DNA from: Medicago truncatula
Taxonomy: Eukaryota; Streptophyta; Magnoliopsida; Fabales; Fabaceae
DNA length: 64,000 nucleotides
Assembly (NCBI RefSeq): GCF_003473485.1
Contig: NC_053042.1
Location: forward strand, 17,442,501 to 17,506,500
Direction: 5' to 3'
Part shown: positions 19,594-32,112 of the stretch, piece after piece
Layout: the number at the start of each line of letters is the position of its first letter
Position numbering within the stretch: the stretch's first letter is position 1
The notes under the pieces: model-generated
Databases searched by the model: none
Told to the model about the DNA's origin: nothing
The model's input: only the letters and a program-made list of their open reading frames with translations
Translations under genes and position numbers: made by a program

Positions 19594-21673
19594 GGCCGAT
19601 AGAAACTCGAAAAAAGCTCATAGATGTTCAACAATGGTGCCAAAGAAATGAGAAGGGGATGGCCATGTACCCCATGATGCACTTGCTTCACCTTGTGGTG
19701 TATTAATTATTTCCTCCCATTTTCATAAGATACACTGACCCAAATGATATTTTGTTGCATTAAAATTTTAGCTAGTGCTAACATTGGCTATGTTATATTG
19801 CTTCTTTCATTCTTGTCTCAATGAAAATCATACATTGAATTGCATATTCTACTCTATGCAACATTTGCTATGAAGTATTAAGCACCTCAAGGTGTAAAGT
19901 TTCATATCCTAGTGAAATGACAAATATCAACATGATAGGAATATCTCATACTTTCAAGCCTTAACCCAACTTTTTACTTTCACATATATCAAATTCTCCA
20001 TCTATAATTAGTTTTTTGTGCATTTGGATGATTAACGGGTTATGCTTAGATTATCTTATTAGAAACTGTGATGAGCATGCAGAACAATAGTTATAATTAA
20101 CCAGAATCTTTATACAATCATAGGCAGAGTTCACATAAAATGACCTTACTAATAAGGACCTTAAGCATTTTACTAATATTGTGTTTGCTTTGTTTTACCC
20201 TACTTTAAACGTTCATCTAATCTATTGTTTAGATTTAATAACACTTCTTTTTAAAGTTAATCGAGACAAAGGCGAAACAAAACTACAACGAAATCAACTT
20301 GAGAATAGAAGAAACTCTTGTGTTACTTTAGGAAGAAAAAAAAAGCTCCAAACGATCTGCAACTTTATTAGTCTCACGAAAAATATGCTGGATACGGACC
20401 CACCAATCAGCAAGAAGAATGTGTCTAATCCTCTTCACCATTTAATAAAATTGCTGTTAAATGATAGCAGCAGTGGGAGTGTGTTGCTTGTCGCTGGCGC
20501 GCGTCTAACCCTCTTCACAAGCACTCCCACTTATGCTACCATTTAATAACACTTTTAGCCCGATCATGATTACATTATTTTTATCTCACAAATTTCAATT
20601 GGGCGAATTAAGTTTATCGGAGTTTTTCCAATTTTTAAATGGTTTAACTTTTGATATTTGAACAATGAAAGTGTGTGTTGTATAGACAAGAAGATTCCTA
20701 GATAAATGTAAATAGACTATGCATGGTTACCATTAAATTGAGAATTTTCTTAAAACATTGATATCCTAGTAAACTGGTGCATGGCCGAGCATCACACTCT
20801 CACCCATAAGACTCAATCAACACCCTCGTCTGGATAACTCTTATCCACGTCACGCCTGATTTGACAAGAGTCGTCAAGGCACAGGGTTTGCAAACTTAGC
20901 GGCGTGAGAGGTTAATCAAACAAGCAGATCCAACTCATTAAGCTAAGTCCGATATGGAGTTGATGAGCCCTATGCATAGACTATGTAGGAGGCAACTCCA
21001 ATACAACCCAAATTCTCATCTGCCTCTCGTCATTGGAGAAGCAACTAAAGTGCTAAACCTACATACACCCCTTGCTCGATACTCTAAAATTTACAACACT
21101 CACACCATGTATCGACTAATGCACTGTAAGAACCATTGAATTTTAGCGCAAGTGGTCGAGTTCATACTTATAAAAGAAAGAGTCAAATTCATAATTCAAG
21201 TAATTTACTTAGGATATAATGTAATTTCTAAGTCATTTGCAGCAAACTTATTGTTTATTTTATTTCTCTTTCCATTTTATTTTTTTTTGAAAGAGTTTAA
21301 ATGAAGCAATTAGTGTTGCATCAAAAGTCCCCAAAAAAAAAAAGAAGGATAAAAGAGAAAAGAAAAACCAGCTCACTAGAAAGCAACTCCAAAATACATA
21401 ATGAGATTAAACCACCATCTATGATAGTTGAAAGCAAAATTAACGTGATTCACTTTCATATACCGAAAGGATTGAAGCTAAATATATTTTTTTCAAGAAA
21501 ATGATGAATAACCCTTTTGCTCAAAAATGCTTTCTCACCAAATGACACAAACAAATGACAACCAAATCAGATAAAGAACCGAGCAAATAATTTTAGAAAA
21601 ACCATTCAAAGATCCGAATTGAATTAAATGATCAAAAACATGTTTTGGATGAATCTTGATAAAGTTTAATCAA
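19594..21673. other. Intergenic between cpRNP gene and fold-back element
   Basis: Begins with the cpRNP 3' UTR. It contains a short hairpin element at 20456-20548 and a non-repetitive, more GC-rich block at about 20775-21140 that I do not recognise. The longest ORF there is 61 codons and has no domain. Confidence 0.4.
20456..20548. repeat. Short imperfect hairpin with inner direct repeat
   Basis: The left arm TTAAATGATAGCAGCAGTGG (from 20458) pairs with the right arm CCACTTATGCTACCATTTAA (to about 20547). The phrase GTCTAA(T/C)CCTCTTCAC occurs before the left arm (20422) and in the loop (20502). Probably a small MITE or its relic. Confidence 0.5.
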
Positions 21674-21682
21674 TTATAAATA

Positions 21683-22099
21683 GGTTTAAATGTGTCATTG
21701 GTCCTTGCACTTTCATCATATTTTGGCATTGGTCCCTGCACTTTTTTTTGTTTGGCATTGGTCCCTGCACTTTGTAAAAATATTGGTATTAATCTCTCTG
21801 TTAACTTTCTGTTAAAAAAAAAAAACATAAAACCAACGGAGTGCCACGTAGCCAATCATTTCACGCCACATGGCACCAATATCAATATTTTTACAAAGTG
21901 CAGGGACCAATACCAATATTTTTACAAAGTGCATGGACCAATACTAATAGTTTTGTGTTTTTTTTTTAACAGAAAGTTAATAGAGGGACCAATACCAATA
22001 TTTTTACAAAGTGCAGAGACCAATTCCAAACAAAAAAAAAGTGTAGGGACCAATGTCAAAATCTGATGAAAGTGCAAGGACTAAAGGCATATTTAAAAC
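21683..22099. mobile_element. Fold-back MITE (Mutator-like) with 9-bp TSD
   Basis: Long inverted arms start GGTTTAAATGTGTCATTGGT and end with the inverted equivalent, and carry several inverted copies of CATTGGTCCCTGCACTTT. The flanks TTATAAATA (21674-21682) and TTGTAAATA (22100-22108) match at 8 of 9 bases, the TSD size of Mutator-like elements. It is non-coding and only 417 bp, and could fold into a long hairpin. Confidence 0.75.
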
Positions 22100-22108
22100 T
22101 TGTAAATA

Positions 22109-22419
22109 TGAAACCAAATTGTGCCAAAAAAATTCACAATTTAGAAACAAGCAGTCCACATCATCTAAAATCTTTTAAGTCACTTACTTCTTCTAATTTA
22201 TTTATTGATGAAATTTTTTTGTCCTGAAAGTGATAACCCAAAATCTTTTGAGTAACTTACTTCTTCTAATTTTTTTTAAAAATTATTTAAAGTAGGTAAA
22301 TATGTTTTGTTGAACTAAGTAAACATAAATGTTGTGTTCATGATGATTGGTTTTGCCATCTAAAAAAGTCTAACGGCGCAGATTGTTGCCCGTTTGTCTG
22401 CTATGTAAGTATAAATAAT

Positions 22420-22472
<53 letters not shown>

Positions 22473-22614
22473 CAAATACAACTTCTTTTTATTTTATTTT
22501 TGCTAATAGTAATCCATAAAATTTTCTCTCTTAGAAAGATATTTTTTATATTACATTTTATAAAATTAATTAATTGGATAGAATAGAGATAATGAAGATG
22601 AGTATGTGTGATAG
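22109..22614. other. Spacer and promoter of the 22615 gene
   Basis: Holds an imperfect direct duplication of about 33 bp, AATCTTTTAAGTCACTTACT at 22169 and its variant at 22243. The (TA)n tract at 22424-22470 ends about 145 bp upstream of the ATG at 22615. Confidence 0.5.
22424..22470. repeat. (TA)n microsatellite in promoter region
   Basis: About 46 bp of uninterrupted TA. It is likely length-variable and could affect promoter opening. Confidence 0.95.
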
Positions 22615-25118
22615 ATGGAAACTCATCATCATCACCACTACTGCCAAGGCACCACATTCCTTGGTCACCTTCCTCGACCACCTCAACCTCTCTATTCTCC
22701 TCATCCATGGCGACCCTTTTCCACAAAACCCATTTCTCATTCTCGCATATCTTTCTCCTCCAACAACTTCCCACGTTGGAATTCCAACGATGAAACTTTT
22801 CGACCTCCAAACTTCAACTTCAACAATGCCAGAACAACGTCTCAAGAAGAAGATGAAGAAGAGGAATACGATGATGATGAATTTGGGAAGAAGAGAAGGT
22901 GGTGGTCTGATGAGTATACAGAAGAAACTGAAGAAGAAGGAAATAGTGGAATTTTGGAAGATGCTTTAGATAGTTTGTGGATTCTCAAGGTAAACCATTT
23001 TTAGTTTTTTTTTTTAAGAAATATATTTATTTAATAGTTTTAGAGCTTTTGTTTTTAGGTGGAAGATGTGAAAAAGTTCTTGAGGGAATTGGATTTTTTT
23101 TTGTTTTAGTTTCCTCTGAAATGATAGTGCTAAAGTGGGAGGAAAAGTAGAGATGCTAGTTAGTGTTTGGATATACAACTTAATTAAGTGTTTATTCTAT
23201 TAGTTTTTAGTGTGTAAGAGTTTGTGTCTGTGTTGCATCCCTCCATTTTCTCTTTGATTATATCTATAATCGAAAGAGAAAATGAGGATAAACTGCATAG
23301 GTTGAAAACAACTTATAACAATAAGCTATTTGGAAGAGTTTGTGAATTAGTTTAAAACAACTTACTCAATTGCTTATGAAAGAAACATTAACATGGAACA
23401 CCATATAACTAAAATTTGGATTGGAATGGCTGAAGAGGAGGGGGGAATGACAGACATATAAATATATATAGTTTTAATGTCTTAACCTAAATGTCTTATT
23501 GAACCATAGCGTTTGTTAAAGATTTATATAAGATATCTTTTGTTAGGAACCCAAAAATTGGATTCGAAAGAAAAAACACTTAAGAGATAGGAAAGAATAG
23601 GAGAGAAATCTCTCCGGCTCCAAGGGTTTCCCCTTCACAATAATCAACTCTAACATTGTAATCTCCTATTTTTACGAAAAGCCCTATTACAACCTCGACC
23701 AACTAATTAACTAGCTTCTATAACAACTCTTAACTACTTTTTTTTTTTTTTTGAACAAGAACTCTTAACTACTTTAACTACACTAATTAGCTATTATCCT
23801 ATATCCTAACATTATTTTTCTACTAATGCAAGTGAATAATAAGGGAGGTATTGCATGATGAAAATTAAGTGTTAATATTCTAAGGATCATAAATCAAAGC
23901 TTTCTTTATATTAGTGAATATAGCGATGATATTCTTTGGTTTCTGTAAACTTCCAAACCTGAAACCAATGGAATGGGGAATGCTTAGTGTGCTACAGGAA
24001 GAATCTATTCCCCACATCTATTCATGTAATATTTTCAAATATCCTTCTACAGCTTAATAGACAAGTTTGTTATGATAAGTATATTTATCTGTCTAATTAT
24101 GAGCAAAATGGTGCGCAAAAAATTGGAAGACAACTGATTTTAACTCGGTTCTTTGTTATATCTAGAAAGGTCAAGCAAAAGCCATGCATCCTAGTCAGCA
24201 TCATCTTAGATTTATGGCTCTTTTAGCTAGTATCAGATTTAGCTATTTACTTACAGAATTCAGTTTGGTGACCGTTCTCAAATTTCAAGGTGGCCATATA
24301 AGTGCTTTGAGATTTAGTATATATGGTAAATTCTGGCCAACTTATTCTGTTCTGGAAGTTAATACATCCTGATCAATTGGTTTCTAGTGCAGTCATAGTA
24401 CATAAATGAAACCTTGAAGTTAAGTTTTGTTTGGGAATTAGGAGGGGATGAAACGGAAGAGCTTTGGGGAGAGGAGAGGGAAATGGAAAGGGAGGGTATT
24501 TTCTCACCTTGTTTGGAGAGAATTTTTAAAGGGGATGGGGAGAGAGAAGATTGCTTGTGATTGATGCTTTTTTTTGTTTGTTTTGAGAGTATTATGAAAA
24601 GAGAAAAATGGTTTGGAGAATTTGGCGAAGCCCTCCAAAACTCCCTTTCGATACCTTTTAACAAACAAGTGGGTACAAATAACAAATGTTTCTTCAGATG
24701 TAAATCAGTGATGATTTGTTAATGGATCCAACCATTTTCCATTAGAATCTTGGAAAATGGAACTCAATATGAGGGGACCAGGGGACTGTAATCTGCTCTG
24801 TTATTGTTATTTTACAGGCATATCACAGTTCATATTGTGAGCCATATAATACTAATAATCATTGTTTCCTTTGAATCTTGAATCCTTCATAGAGTATGTA
24901 GAGATAGAGAGGGCACTGTTTTATAAGAGTTTCTAAATCTCTCAAAGATGGTTTTGGCAATTGGAAATTTGGCATTATCTCAAAATATGCATATAAGTTA
25001 TTTTGTTTTCATCCTCATTTTCCTTTATTTGTATTCTCTTATTAAAGTATAAGGAACTGCATAGTTGCTGCTGCTTTTAGTTTCAACATCCTTAACAATG
25101 CTGGTTGTAAAGTTTGTG

Positions 25119-25151
<33 letters not shown>

Positions 25152-26027
25152 CATCAGAAGAATTGAATGCTCAAAATATTTCCAAATAACTTTCTACTTC
25201 GGTAGTTCATATATTCTAGCACCGACATTGATGCAACAGAGCGATACAAGTGATTACATTCAATTATGTTATTTTCTCAAATTATTATTGGTGTCGGTGT
25301 TAGTGTCAGTGTTGTGGCTTGTGCCCAATGTTTGTGTCAGTACTACATAGGTTCATGTCACTTGCATAACTTATCATGCTTTATGTCATCATTGATGTAT
25401 TGCATTGAGGCAGAATACTCTACAAAACATTTAATTTATGTATTAAGCTGCTACATGTGCATTGAACATTTTTTGTTGGTGTGAGGTGTTGAATTCATTT
25501 TCGCAGTGCAGGTTTTTAAATCCTATGGTTGGACGCTGCCCATCATCCTTGCGTCATGGTTGCTTTCTACCGGCCCAAAAGCTTTCCTCATGGCATTAGC
25601 AATACCTCTCGGTCAGTCAGCACTTGCACTGGCATTTGAGAAATTATGGGGACGGACCGAGAGCAAACCAAAGCGCAAGTATAGGATGAAGAGGAAACGC
25701 CGAAATGTAAATGACAGCCGAGTTGAGGAAGAGCCGGAAGAAAACCAGAAAACTAATACGAGGAAGGCAGGGATGCAGTCATGGGTAGTTGAGAACAACG
25801 GTTCGGTTGATAGTGGCAGCCGAGATGCACCAAGTTTTGGTGGATGGGATGACTTGGAGCGAGCTAGGCCAACAACAAGGAGATCACAAGCAAGGAAAGG
25901 GTCACAAAGGATGAATGTGGAAGGTGGTAGGTTGAGTAGGAGAGAAAGAAAAAGTGATACGCCCCTCTTGGTTCGATTGCTTATCGCTATTTTTCCATTT
26001 TTGGGCACATGGACAAAGATGCTGTAA
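22615..26027 (+). CDS. Uncharacterised probable plastid membrane protein, 2 exons
   Basis: Predicted protein of 296 aa from exons 22615-22989 and 25512-26027, joined in phase 0 across a 2.5 kb GT-AG intron. The ATG at 22615 follows an in-frame TAG directly, so no upstream extension is possible. The N-terminus (METHHHHHYC, then Pro/Ser/His-rich to ~60) has few acidic residues and looks like a plastid transit peptide. Next come an acidic stretch (EEDEEEEYDDDEFG, about 78-91), a hydrophobic segment beginning SYGWTLPIILASW with LMALAIPLGQSALALAF (about 129-166), a basic region, and a hydrophobic C-terminus LLVRLLIAIFPFLG. The invariant-looking splice junction LWILK|VFKSYGW reads continuously. I know of similar unnamed proteins in other plants but no function, and I assign none. 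Expression was not tested. Confidence 0.8.
23725..23775. mobile_element. Micro-insertion 2: 19-bp T-rich insert, 16-bp direct repeat
   Basis: AACTCTTAACTACTTT occurs at 23725-23740 and 23760-23775. The intervening 19 bp are T12 then GAACAAG, that is CTTGTTC plus A12 on the minus strand. It lies inside the intron of the 22615 gene. Confidence 0.6.
24395..24690. mobile_element. Possible non-autonomous DNA element in intron
   Basis: A purine-rich segment (AGGAGGGGATGAAACGG, GGGGAGAGGAGAGGG) ends with GCCCTCCAAAACTCCC. The GTTTG near both ends is inverted. It resembles repeats often seen in legume introns, but ends and TSD are unclear. Confidence 0.3.
25113..25151. repeat. (TG)n microsatellite in intron
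   Basis: Two TG runs separated by a single TTTG, in the intron about 360 bp before exon 2 of the 22615 gene. Confidence 0.95.
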
Positions 26028-27884
26028 AAGTTTCCTCCATAGTGAATTTGAGCTTTGATGAGTTGGATTATGATTCTTTTTATGGAATTTGAATAGATTT
26101 GTAATGTGAAATCAACAACAGATACGATGTATAGCATATAATCACATGTGTAGTAGGAATAAACTAGGGATGTGTACCTGTTATGGTTGTAGGATCCATA
26201 CTCCATAAAATTATAAGCAAATTCCAATTTTTTTACATCTTCCTCACATGAAAAGAACTCAAGTAGTAACTTCAATGATTGTATTAAGGTGCCCAACATG
26301 TGATTGAACAAGATGATGAACTTTAAATTTATGTTCATCAGATAAATGGTTTTTAGACAGCTTTTTGTGATCATAACTTGTGGATTTAAATCATTTAATG
26401 CTAGGTGCATATACAAGTCTAACTGCAAATTTCAAGTGTTTTTGACAACTTTGTTTCAGCTAAAAATGACTGCAAGTGTGCATAACTGGTAACGTAACCA
26501 AGTGCAATAAGTATAATTCATTTGCATATGTATAGTTAAAGTATAATTCAATATTAGTGAATTGTTTGCAGCTGAATTGGTTGCTAATATCTGGTGCAAT
26601 TGGTGCATTCGAGTGCTAGAGAAACAAAAACATATATACAAGTATGGGAGTACATTGTTGTTAAGATGACAATTTGGAAGAAAGAGGCGATTTGGATATG
26701 ACAATTGAACTACTTTGACAAAACAGACAAAAATGTAGTCCCTAGTTGGTTTTTAATTTTATGTCCCTATAGTTGGTTTTTATGTCAAGTCAAGTCAACT
26801 CATTGGATTCCACTAGTTTATGGACAATGAAAGCAACATGGCCGCCAACATTGACGGCCTCATGAGAGAGTCATGATCATGAGTCATGAATATTCCTTTC
26901 GTCATAATATTCATGAATTTTTACAAAACTTAGTTTTATTGATGACATCCTTACAAAAAAAAAAAAGTTTTAATGATGACATGAACTTTTTTTTTCTTTT
27001 TAGAAAAAGAGCAATGTTAACTTGTTGGACAACCATATTATACAAAGAAATTTAGGTAGTGGCACAAATATCAAAGTAATAGAGAGAGAAAATAGAAGAA
27101 TAATGTGTGTATGAGAGAGAAAGTTGTCACAAAAGTTGTCAAAAAGTAGTTGTTCAAATATTATTTCTCTATAGGAAAAATAAATGAGTAATAGATTGTT
27201 CCCTAAAAAGAATATATAGTTAAGTTAGCCTTACAATATGAAAAATAGAATTAACATTTTGTTCATATTATAAAATAACATATAGAACAAAACAATTTCT
27301 TTTTAATAAAAACAACTTAAATTGTGTGACGGTGGGAGTACTTATTTTATTGTTTTAAATATCTTTATAAATATTTTAATTTTTCGTTTCAATCTCCCTA
27401 AAATTTTCCTTCACATTTAATCTTCCAAAAGTTTTAATTTTACCCTTTCGATCCTACTTTTAGTATTTTAAAATTAGGCTTTTATGACTACATATGAATT
27501 TTTAAACGCAAAAAACATATTTACAAAAGGAGGCGATTAAATTACGTTTTGTTATATGTGTTTGACAAATAAAAACTCTTTCAATCCTTGACTTTCTTTT
27601 ATGAAAAATACCTTAAAATTGCTATTAGATTAAATAAAATATGTATTAAGGTAAAAGAGAAATGGGAGAGATAGTTTGGTAGTAAGAGCATAATATTATA
27701 GCCTTAAGATATAAAGATCAAATATCTTCTATGACGGTTGTAAAATCGTAATTAGTATCCCTTTAATTAATCAAACTCCCTTCCCCCCAATTTTTCTTTT
27801 AAAAAAGTGTAGTTTAGTTAAAAGATGTTATAAACCATGTATTATTATTTTTTATTATGAATTAATTTTTATTATAAAATTAAT
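26028..27884. other. Long AT-rich intergenic stretch
   Basis: 3' UTR of the 22615 gene followed by AT-rich sequence without supported genes. The 271-codon minus-strand frame overlapping exon 2 (25613-26428) is an antisense shadow. A small insertion is described at 26933-26982. Confidence 0.5.
26933..26982. mobile_element. Micro-insertion 3: 18-bp A-tailed insert, 16-bp direct repeat
   Basis: GTTTTATTGATGACAT (26933-26948) and GTTTTAATGATGACAT (26967-26982) differ at one base. They flank CCTTACAAAAAAAAAAAA. Confidence 0.6.
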
Positions 27885-27896
27885 ATAGCATGTATC

Positions 27897-28964
27897 CCAG
27901 GTACGGGGTATGGATGGTTCGGCGTGGTGGATGGAAATTGCCAATATGCGGGATGGGGTTGGTTCGGTGGTGGGTACTTGGTTTCCTGACAATGTTAGAT
28001 TGAAGGTTGGAAACGGTGCAGACACTTTATTTTGGTTTGATAGGTGGGTTGGGGATATTCCTTTTCATGTCCGCTTTCGCCGGTTATTTGATTTGTCTGA
28101 TAATAAATTTCTAACCGTAGCTCAAATGTTTCATTTGGGGTGGGGTGAGGGCGGTGAGGCATGGAAGTGGAGGAGTAGACTGTGGGCTTGGGAGGAGGAG
28201 CAGTTAGTGGAGTGTAGGCTGCTTTTACTATCTGTTGTGCTGCAGGTTAACAAAAATGATGTCTGGTCTTGGGTGCCGGACCTAGTAGCATGTTATAAAG
28301 TCAAAAGAGCATATCATTCTCTTTTGGCCCACTCTAGAGTCATGCCTTCTACATCTATACAGGACGTGCCTAGTATCTAGCGGAAAGATATTCCGCTTAA
28401 GGTGTCTTTGTTTGTCTGGCATCTGTTTCGGGATAGGTTGCCCACAAAGGACAATTTATTCTAAAAGAATATCATTCATGAAGATGCTCGGCGGTGTGTA
28501 GCTGGTTGTGGTTTGTTTGAATCAGCTGATCATCTATTTTTACATTGTGATGTGTTTGGGCAAGTTTGGTAGTTTCGCACTTCTTCAGGTTATGCTATAT
28601 CCAGATGCTCTTTTATGCATTTACTATGGTTTGCAAGCATTTGGGTAATTTGGAAGGAAATGAATGCAAGACTTTTTCATGCTAAAGAAAGTACTATGCA
28701 TCAGCTAGTAGAAAATATTAAACTACTTTCCTTCTCTTGGTTTAAAGCTAATTATGTTTCCTTTTATTATAAATTTCATGATTGGAGCCAGAACCCTTTT
28801 CATTGTTTGGGTAATGGTTAGCAGTCATGTTGTTTATCTTTAGTCCGTAAAACTTTGTTGTAATTATTTTTTATTTATCTGGCACACCTTGTGCTGGTGG
28901 GATACACTTTTGGTTTTATTATATTCCATTTTGATTTCTTCAAAAAAAAAAAAAAAAAAAAAAG
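27897..28964 (+). mobile_element. 5'-truncated LINE insertion with poly(A) and 12-bp TSD
   Basis: Flanked by ATAGCATGTATC at 27885-27896 and 28965-28976, with a 23-bp A-run at the 3' end (28942-28963). The coding part is the zinc-binding C-terminal region of an L1-type ORF2: RLKVGNGADTLFWFDRWVGD, then IPLKVSLFVWHLFRDRLPTK. It is broken by TAG at 28378, TAA near 28461 and TAG near 28570. Only the last 1.07 kb was inserted, as expected for incomplete reverse transcription. Endonuclease and RT core are missing. Confidence 0.88.
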
Positions 28965-28976
28965 ATAGCATGTATC

Positions 28977-29420
28977 ACTTCTAAATCAATATACCACATT
29001 TATATATTTATGACAATGACTAACACATGTGGTTAAAAATAATAGTGTGGTCGCATAAATGCAACTCAAATGATAAAAGACTGCATAATGGACTAGATGT
29101 GGGTTCCCAATATCTCCTTTCTGCTTGTAGTGAGTGGGTGGGGGGTGTGGTGGGATGTGTGTTTGATACTAGAACCTTTGAAACAAGAGTTTTATAAAAT
29201 GTTTCTCATTTGTTCACATTTTCATCTTCTTTGTGAACAACTAAAAAAATTCTTATTAGAGCCTTTCTAATGGGTGATGCTTTGCTTAGCAACATGTAGT
29301 GTTTTTTAGTTACCTCCATTTGTGAAGAAGTAAAAGAGACCGCTATTGAGATGATAAGTTTGTACAAGGGCACTCCCTCTCTCTCCCTCCCTCCTTCCTG
29401 CATGAATATGGCACTATAAC
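28977..29420. other. Spacer between LINE fragments
   Basis: No gene is supported. It contains a short CT-rich run near 29372-29398. Confidence 0.4.
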
Positions 29421-30030
29421 TTAGTTTTTAATAGCCAAAACGAGCAGAAACTTGAGGGCTGCAAGAATGGTAATGAGAATAATAGAGGAAAAACTACCAC
29501 TTGTTGTACCTCTATTTTCCCCAAAGATTTGCTTCCTTCCAACAATTGATTGCAAAAGTGAAATGGATAAACATGTGCATTTCATCTTCGATATCAGTAT
29601 TACATACAACACACGCAGATTGTCGATGAACTCCATGGTCTTGCAAGTTAAAACATATGGAAAGACAATAGTGAAGCAACGTCCATAAAAAATGCTTGAG
29701 TTTTTGGTGTATACGCATATTCCATATTAGCCTCCAGTCATCGATTGCTTGGTAATGCGTCCCTTGGTCGGAAAGGCTCAAGCACATCTTATAGTCCGAT
29801 TTTATAGTGTAGGCACTATTAGGGGATGGCTCCCATATGATGGCATCATGATCAACACGAGAATGTAAATGTACTTTGCATATATCAAATGTTTCTTGGG
29901 CATTCATGAAAGATGCAATCAACTCTTGGTTCCAAGGGTTGATTATTGGATAAAAAATTTGTGAAACCTTCATGTTGAGTAGATTATTCAGAAGAAGTGA
30001 AGTAGGCCACAAATTACTATGGATCATTCC
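29421..30030 (-). pseudogene. LINE fragment, downstream half, interrupted by solo LTR
   Basis: The minus strand encodes the ORF2 C-terminal region: NPWNQELIASFM, DAIIWEPSPNSAYTIKS, HQKLKHFLWTLLHYCLS, and CVVCNTDIEDEMHMFIH (zinc-binding CX2C and HX4H style). It continues in another frame to about 29421. It is the continuation of 30492-30960 after removal of the LTR at 30031-30486. Confidence 0.8.
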
Positions 30031-30486
30031 TGTTCTGGATCGAGCAAATGCATGAGACTCATTTTCACAGGCTCAATCCAAAAATAACCCAAATCTCGCA
30101 TTTGAGCCATTACTCGCGACACACCCCCTCTTTGCAAGGGAGGTGCTCGTAGCACTACGGGAGTTTGGTTCAAACGACGGCAATGTCTCTTAAAACGTGC
30201 CTCGCGAATCTCGCTCGATGGTTACGATTTCCACGAATTTGTAGCCGTCGAACCCCATATGTGCCCTAACTACATGACCTGCACCTCCACACTATAAATA
30301 GGGGACTCCTAGCAGTCCCCAAATGTACATTTTCTCTTAGTATCTTAACCCCCCCTTCTGACTCAATACTGACTTGAGCGTTGGAGTGGCTGCAAGTTTA
30401 CACCCCCGTCGTTCCAGTCAACACAAACAACTCGAAACCACCATGAAGCACCACATTGATAGTCACCTTCCGATCAGGTGCGATCA
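30031..30486 (+). mobile_element. Solo LTR inserted in a LINE, TSD ATTCC
   Basis: A 456-bp unit begins TGTTCTGG and ends GCGATCA, with the 5-bp duplication ATTCC at 30026-30030 and 30487-30491. A TATA box (TATAAATA, 30293-30300) sits in the middle, and the phrase TGACTTGAGCGTTGGAGTG follows near 30371, which resembles the R region of Tat/Ogre-type gypsy LTRs. No internal region or second LTR is present. Removing it with one TSD restores the LINE codons VWNDP, which confirms the ends. Confidence 0.82.
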
Positions 30487-30491
30487 ATTCC

Positions 30492-30960
30492 AAACATTGA
30501 TATTGTTACCGTCACAAATTTTCCATCTATAACCAAGGGATAAGAGATGAATAGTGCTCCAAATGTTCCTCCATGTGAAGCTTGGACTATGGCTAATATT
30601 GGCATCCAAAACACCGTTTTTGAAAAAATATTTAGCTTTGAGAACTCTAGTGAAGAGGGAGGAAGAGTTCTTGAGAAGCTTTCATCTATGCTTACCTAGC
30701 ATTGTAAGATTAAAACCTTTCAAGAACATGGAAATTAACATCTCCATGATCCTTACAAGTTGTCATCTTATCCAACCAATTGACAATATGACCACCATTT
30801 TTCGAGGTCCCGTAAAAAAAAAGTCATCATACAATCTATTTCCTCTCCAAAAAAAAGGTTGGAAATGGAAATGCACCCATGCAATAAGAGGGAATAGATT
30901 CAGCCACTGATTTTATGAGCACTTCTCGATCAAGAGCTCCAATTTTGAATATTTTTCCAT
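30492..30960 (-). pseudogene. LINE fragment, upstream half
   Basis: Minus-strand translation in broken frames gives REVLIKSVAESIPSYCMGAF, then a degraded glycine/asparagine-rich segment, then DGKFVTVTISMFGI, corresponding to the region after the RT core. Several stops and frame changes. Confidence 0.7.
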
Positions 30961-32112
30961 ATTCGTTCTAGAAAGGAGTTACCTACTTCTTGAGAAATCT
31001 ACTACATTCAAAATTCGTTTGACTTTTAATAGGTATTTATTATCGACTTTAATTTTAACGAAAAATCACCGTTAACAAATGAGGCCTAAACGAGTATCAT
31101 GCCTACGTAGTAATTGGTGATGGAAATTTGGTAATTTAAGCAACCTCACCAATTGGGTCCTTTAATTTCCAAATTAATTTCTTGCCATATACTAGTATAC
31201 TAGTAGTACCCTATCTTCAACTTGCATTGTCTGGCAAATTACTCGAGAAAACTGCACACTCTTTGGCCTTTTCTCATAGAAAAAAAGAGAAAGACACTAT
31301 ATTTGGAAACAATCATGACCATACAATTTTCTATTATCCCTAAAGTACAAAATAATTTTTACATCCAAACAAAAGACTTTAATGATTACAGCCAACAAAA
31401 GCTTAACCCCTTTGTTAAATCCTAATCACCTTTCCATCTTGCAGTGATTGTACGTAACTCATTTTTCATATGACTACAGATCCTAACATTTAAAACCTAA
31501 GATACTGCAAAAATTAGTATAGGTTTAGGTTACCTTTTCTAAATAAAACAAAAATGATTATAGAAATATAAAACTTTTAAATATTTTAAAGTTGTCAAGT
31601 ACAAATAACCTTTTCTTTTCAAATAAGTTGAAAAATATTTTTGATTTTAGAATAATTTTAGATTAGATTCGAAGTAATTTGAAGCTTTTTCCTTCAATAA
31701 TTGAATTTTAGATAAACTTACTTTTACTATTAAAAAACATAAAATATAAGAATTTTCATTTTATTCATTTGAATCAAAATAAATTTAGTCAAAATTATTT
31801 TTTTTACAAATTGTTTAATGGCTAGAATTTTACTATGAATAAATGTAAAATCTAAGATTTAATCCATGTCGACGCTTACATGATACAATGTTTCTATCAA
31901 TTAGATTATGTTCATCAAGAATCATGATTAATCAAAATCAGTGTTATCACAATAGAATTTAACATATACATAATTGATTAGAGTATATTTGTTTTGACAA
32001 ACCATAATTGAATTTAATGAAAAGACCCGATAACCACAAAGTGATGAATCTTGTCTAACATAGGTTTTCATGTCTAATGTTTGTTTGATTGTGCTACGAG
32101 AAAAATTATCTC
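30961..32112. other. AT-rich spacer with a degenerate SINE
   Basis: No gene is supported. At about 31795-31925 the T-run, ATGGCTAGAATTT, ATAAATG and ATCAATTAGATTATG blocks resemble a very old family-1 SINE on the minus strand. Confidence 0.4.

Noticed and set aside
22608..22793. Alternative frame starting MIDGNSSSS over exon 1
   Set aside because: Does not join exon 2 in frame and lacks the acidic and junction sequence of the chosen frame.
24359..24685. 108-codon minus-strand ORF in the intron
   Set aside because: Ser/Pro-rich reading of a purine-rich repeat; no domain, and inside an intron on the other strand.
25613..26428. 271-codon minus-strand ORF
   Set aside because: Antisense to exon 2 of the 22615 gene and running into AT-rich sequence; no domain.
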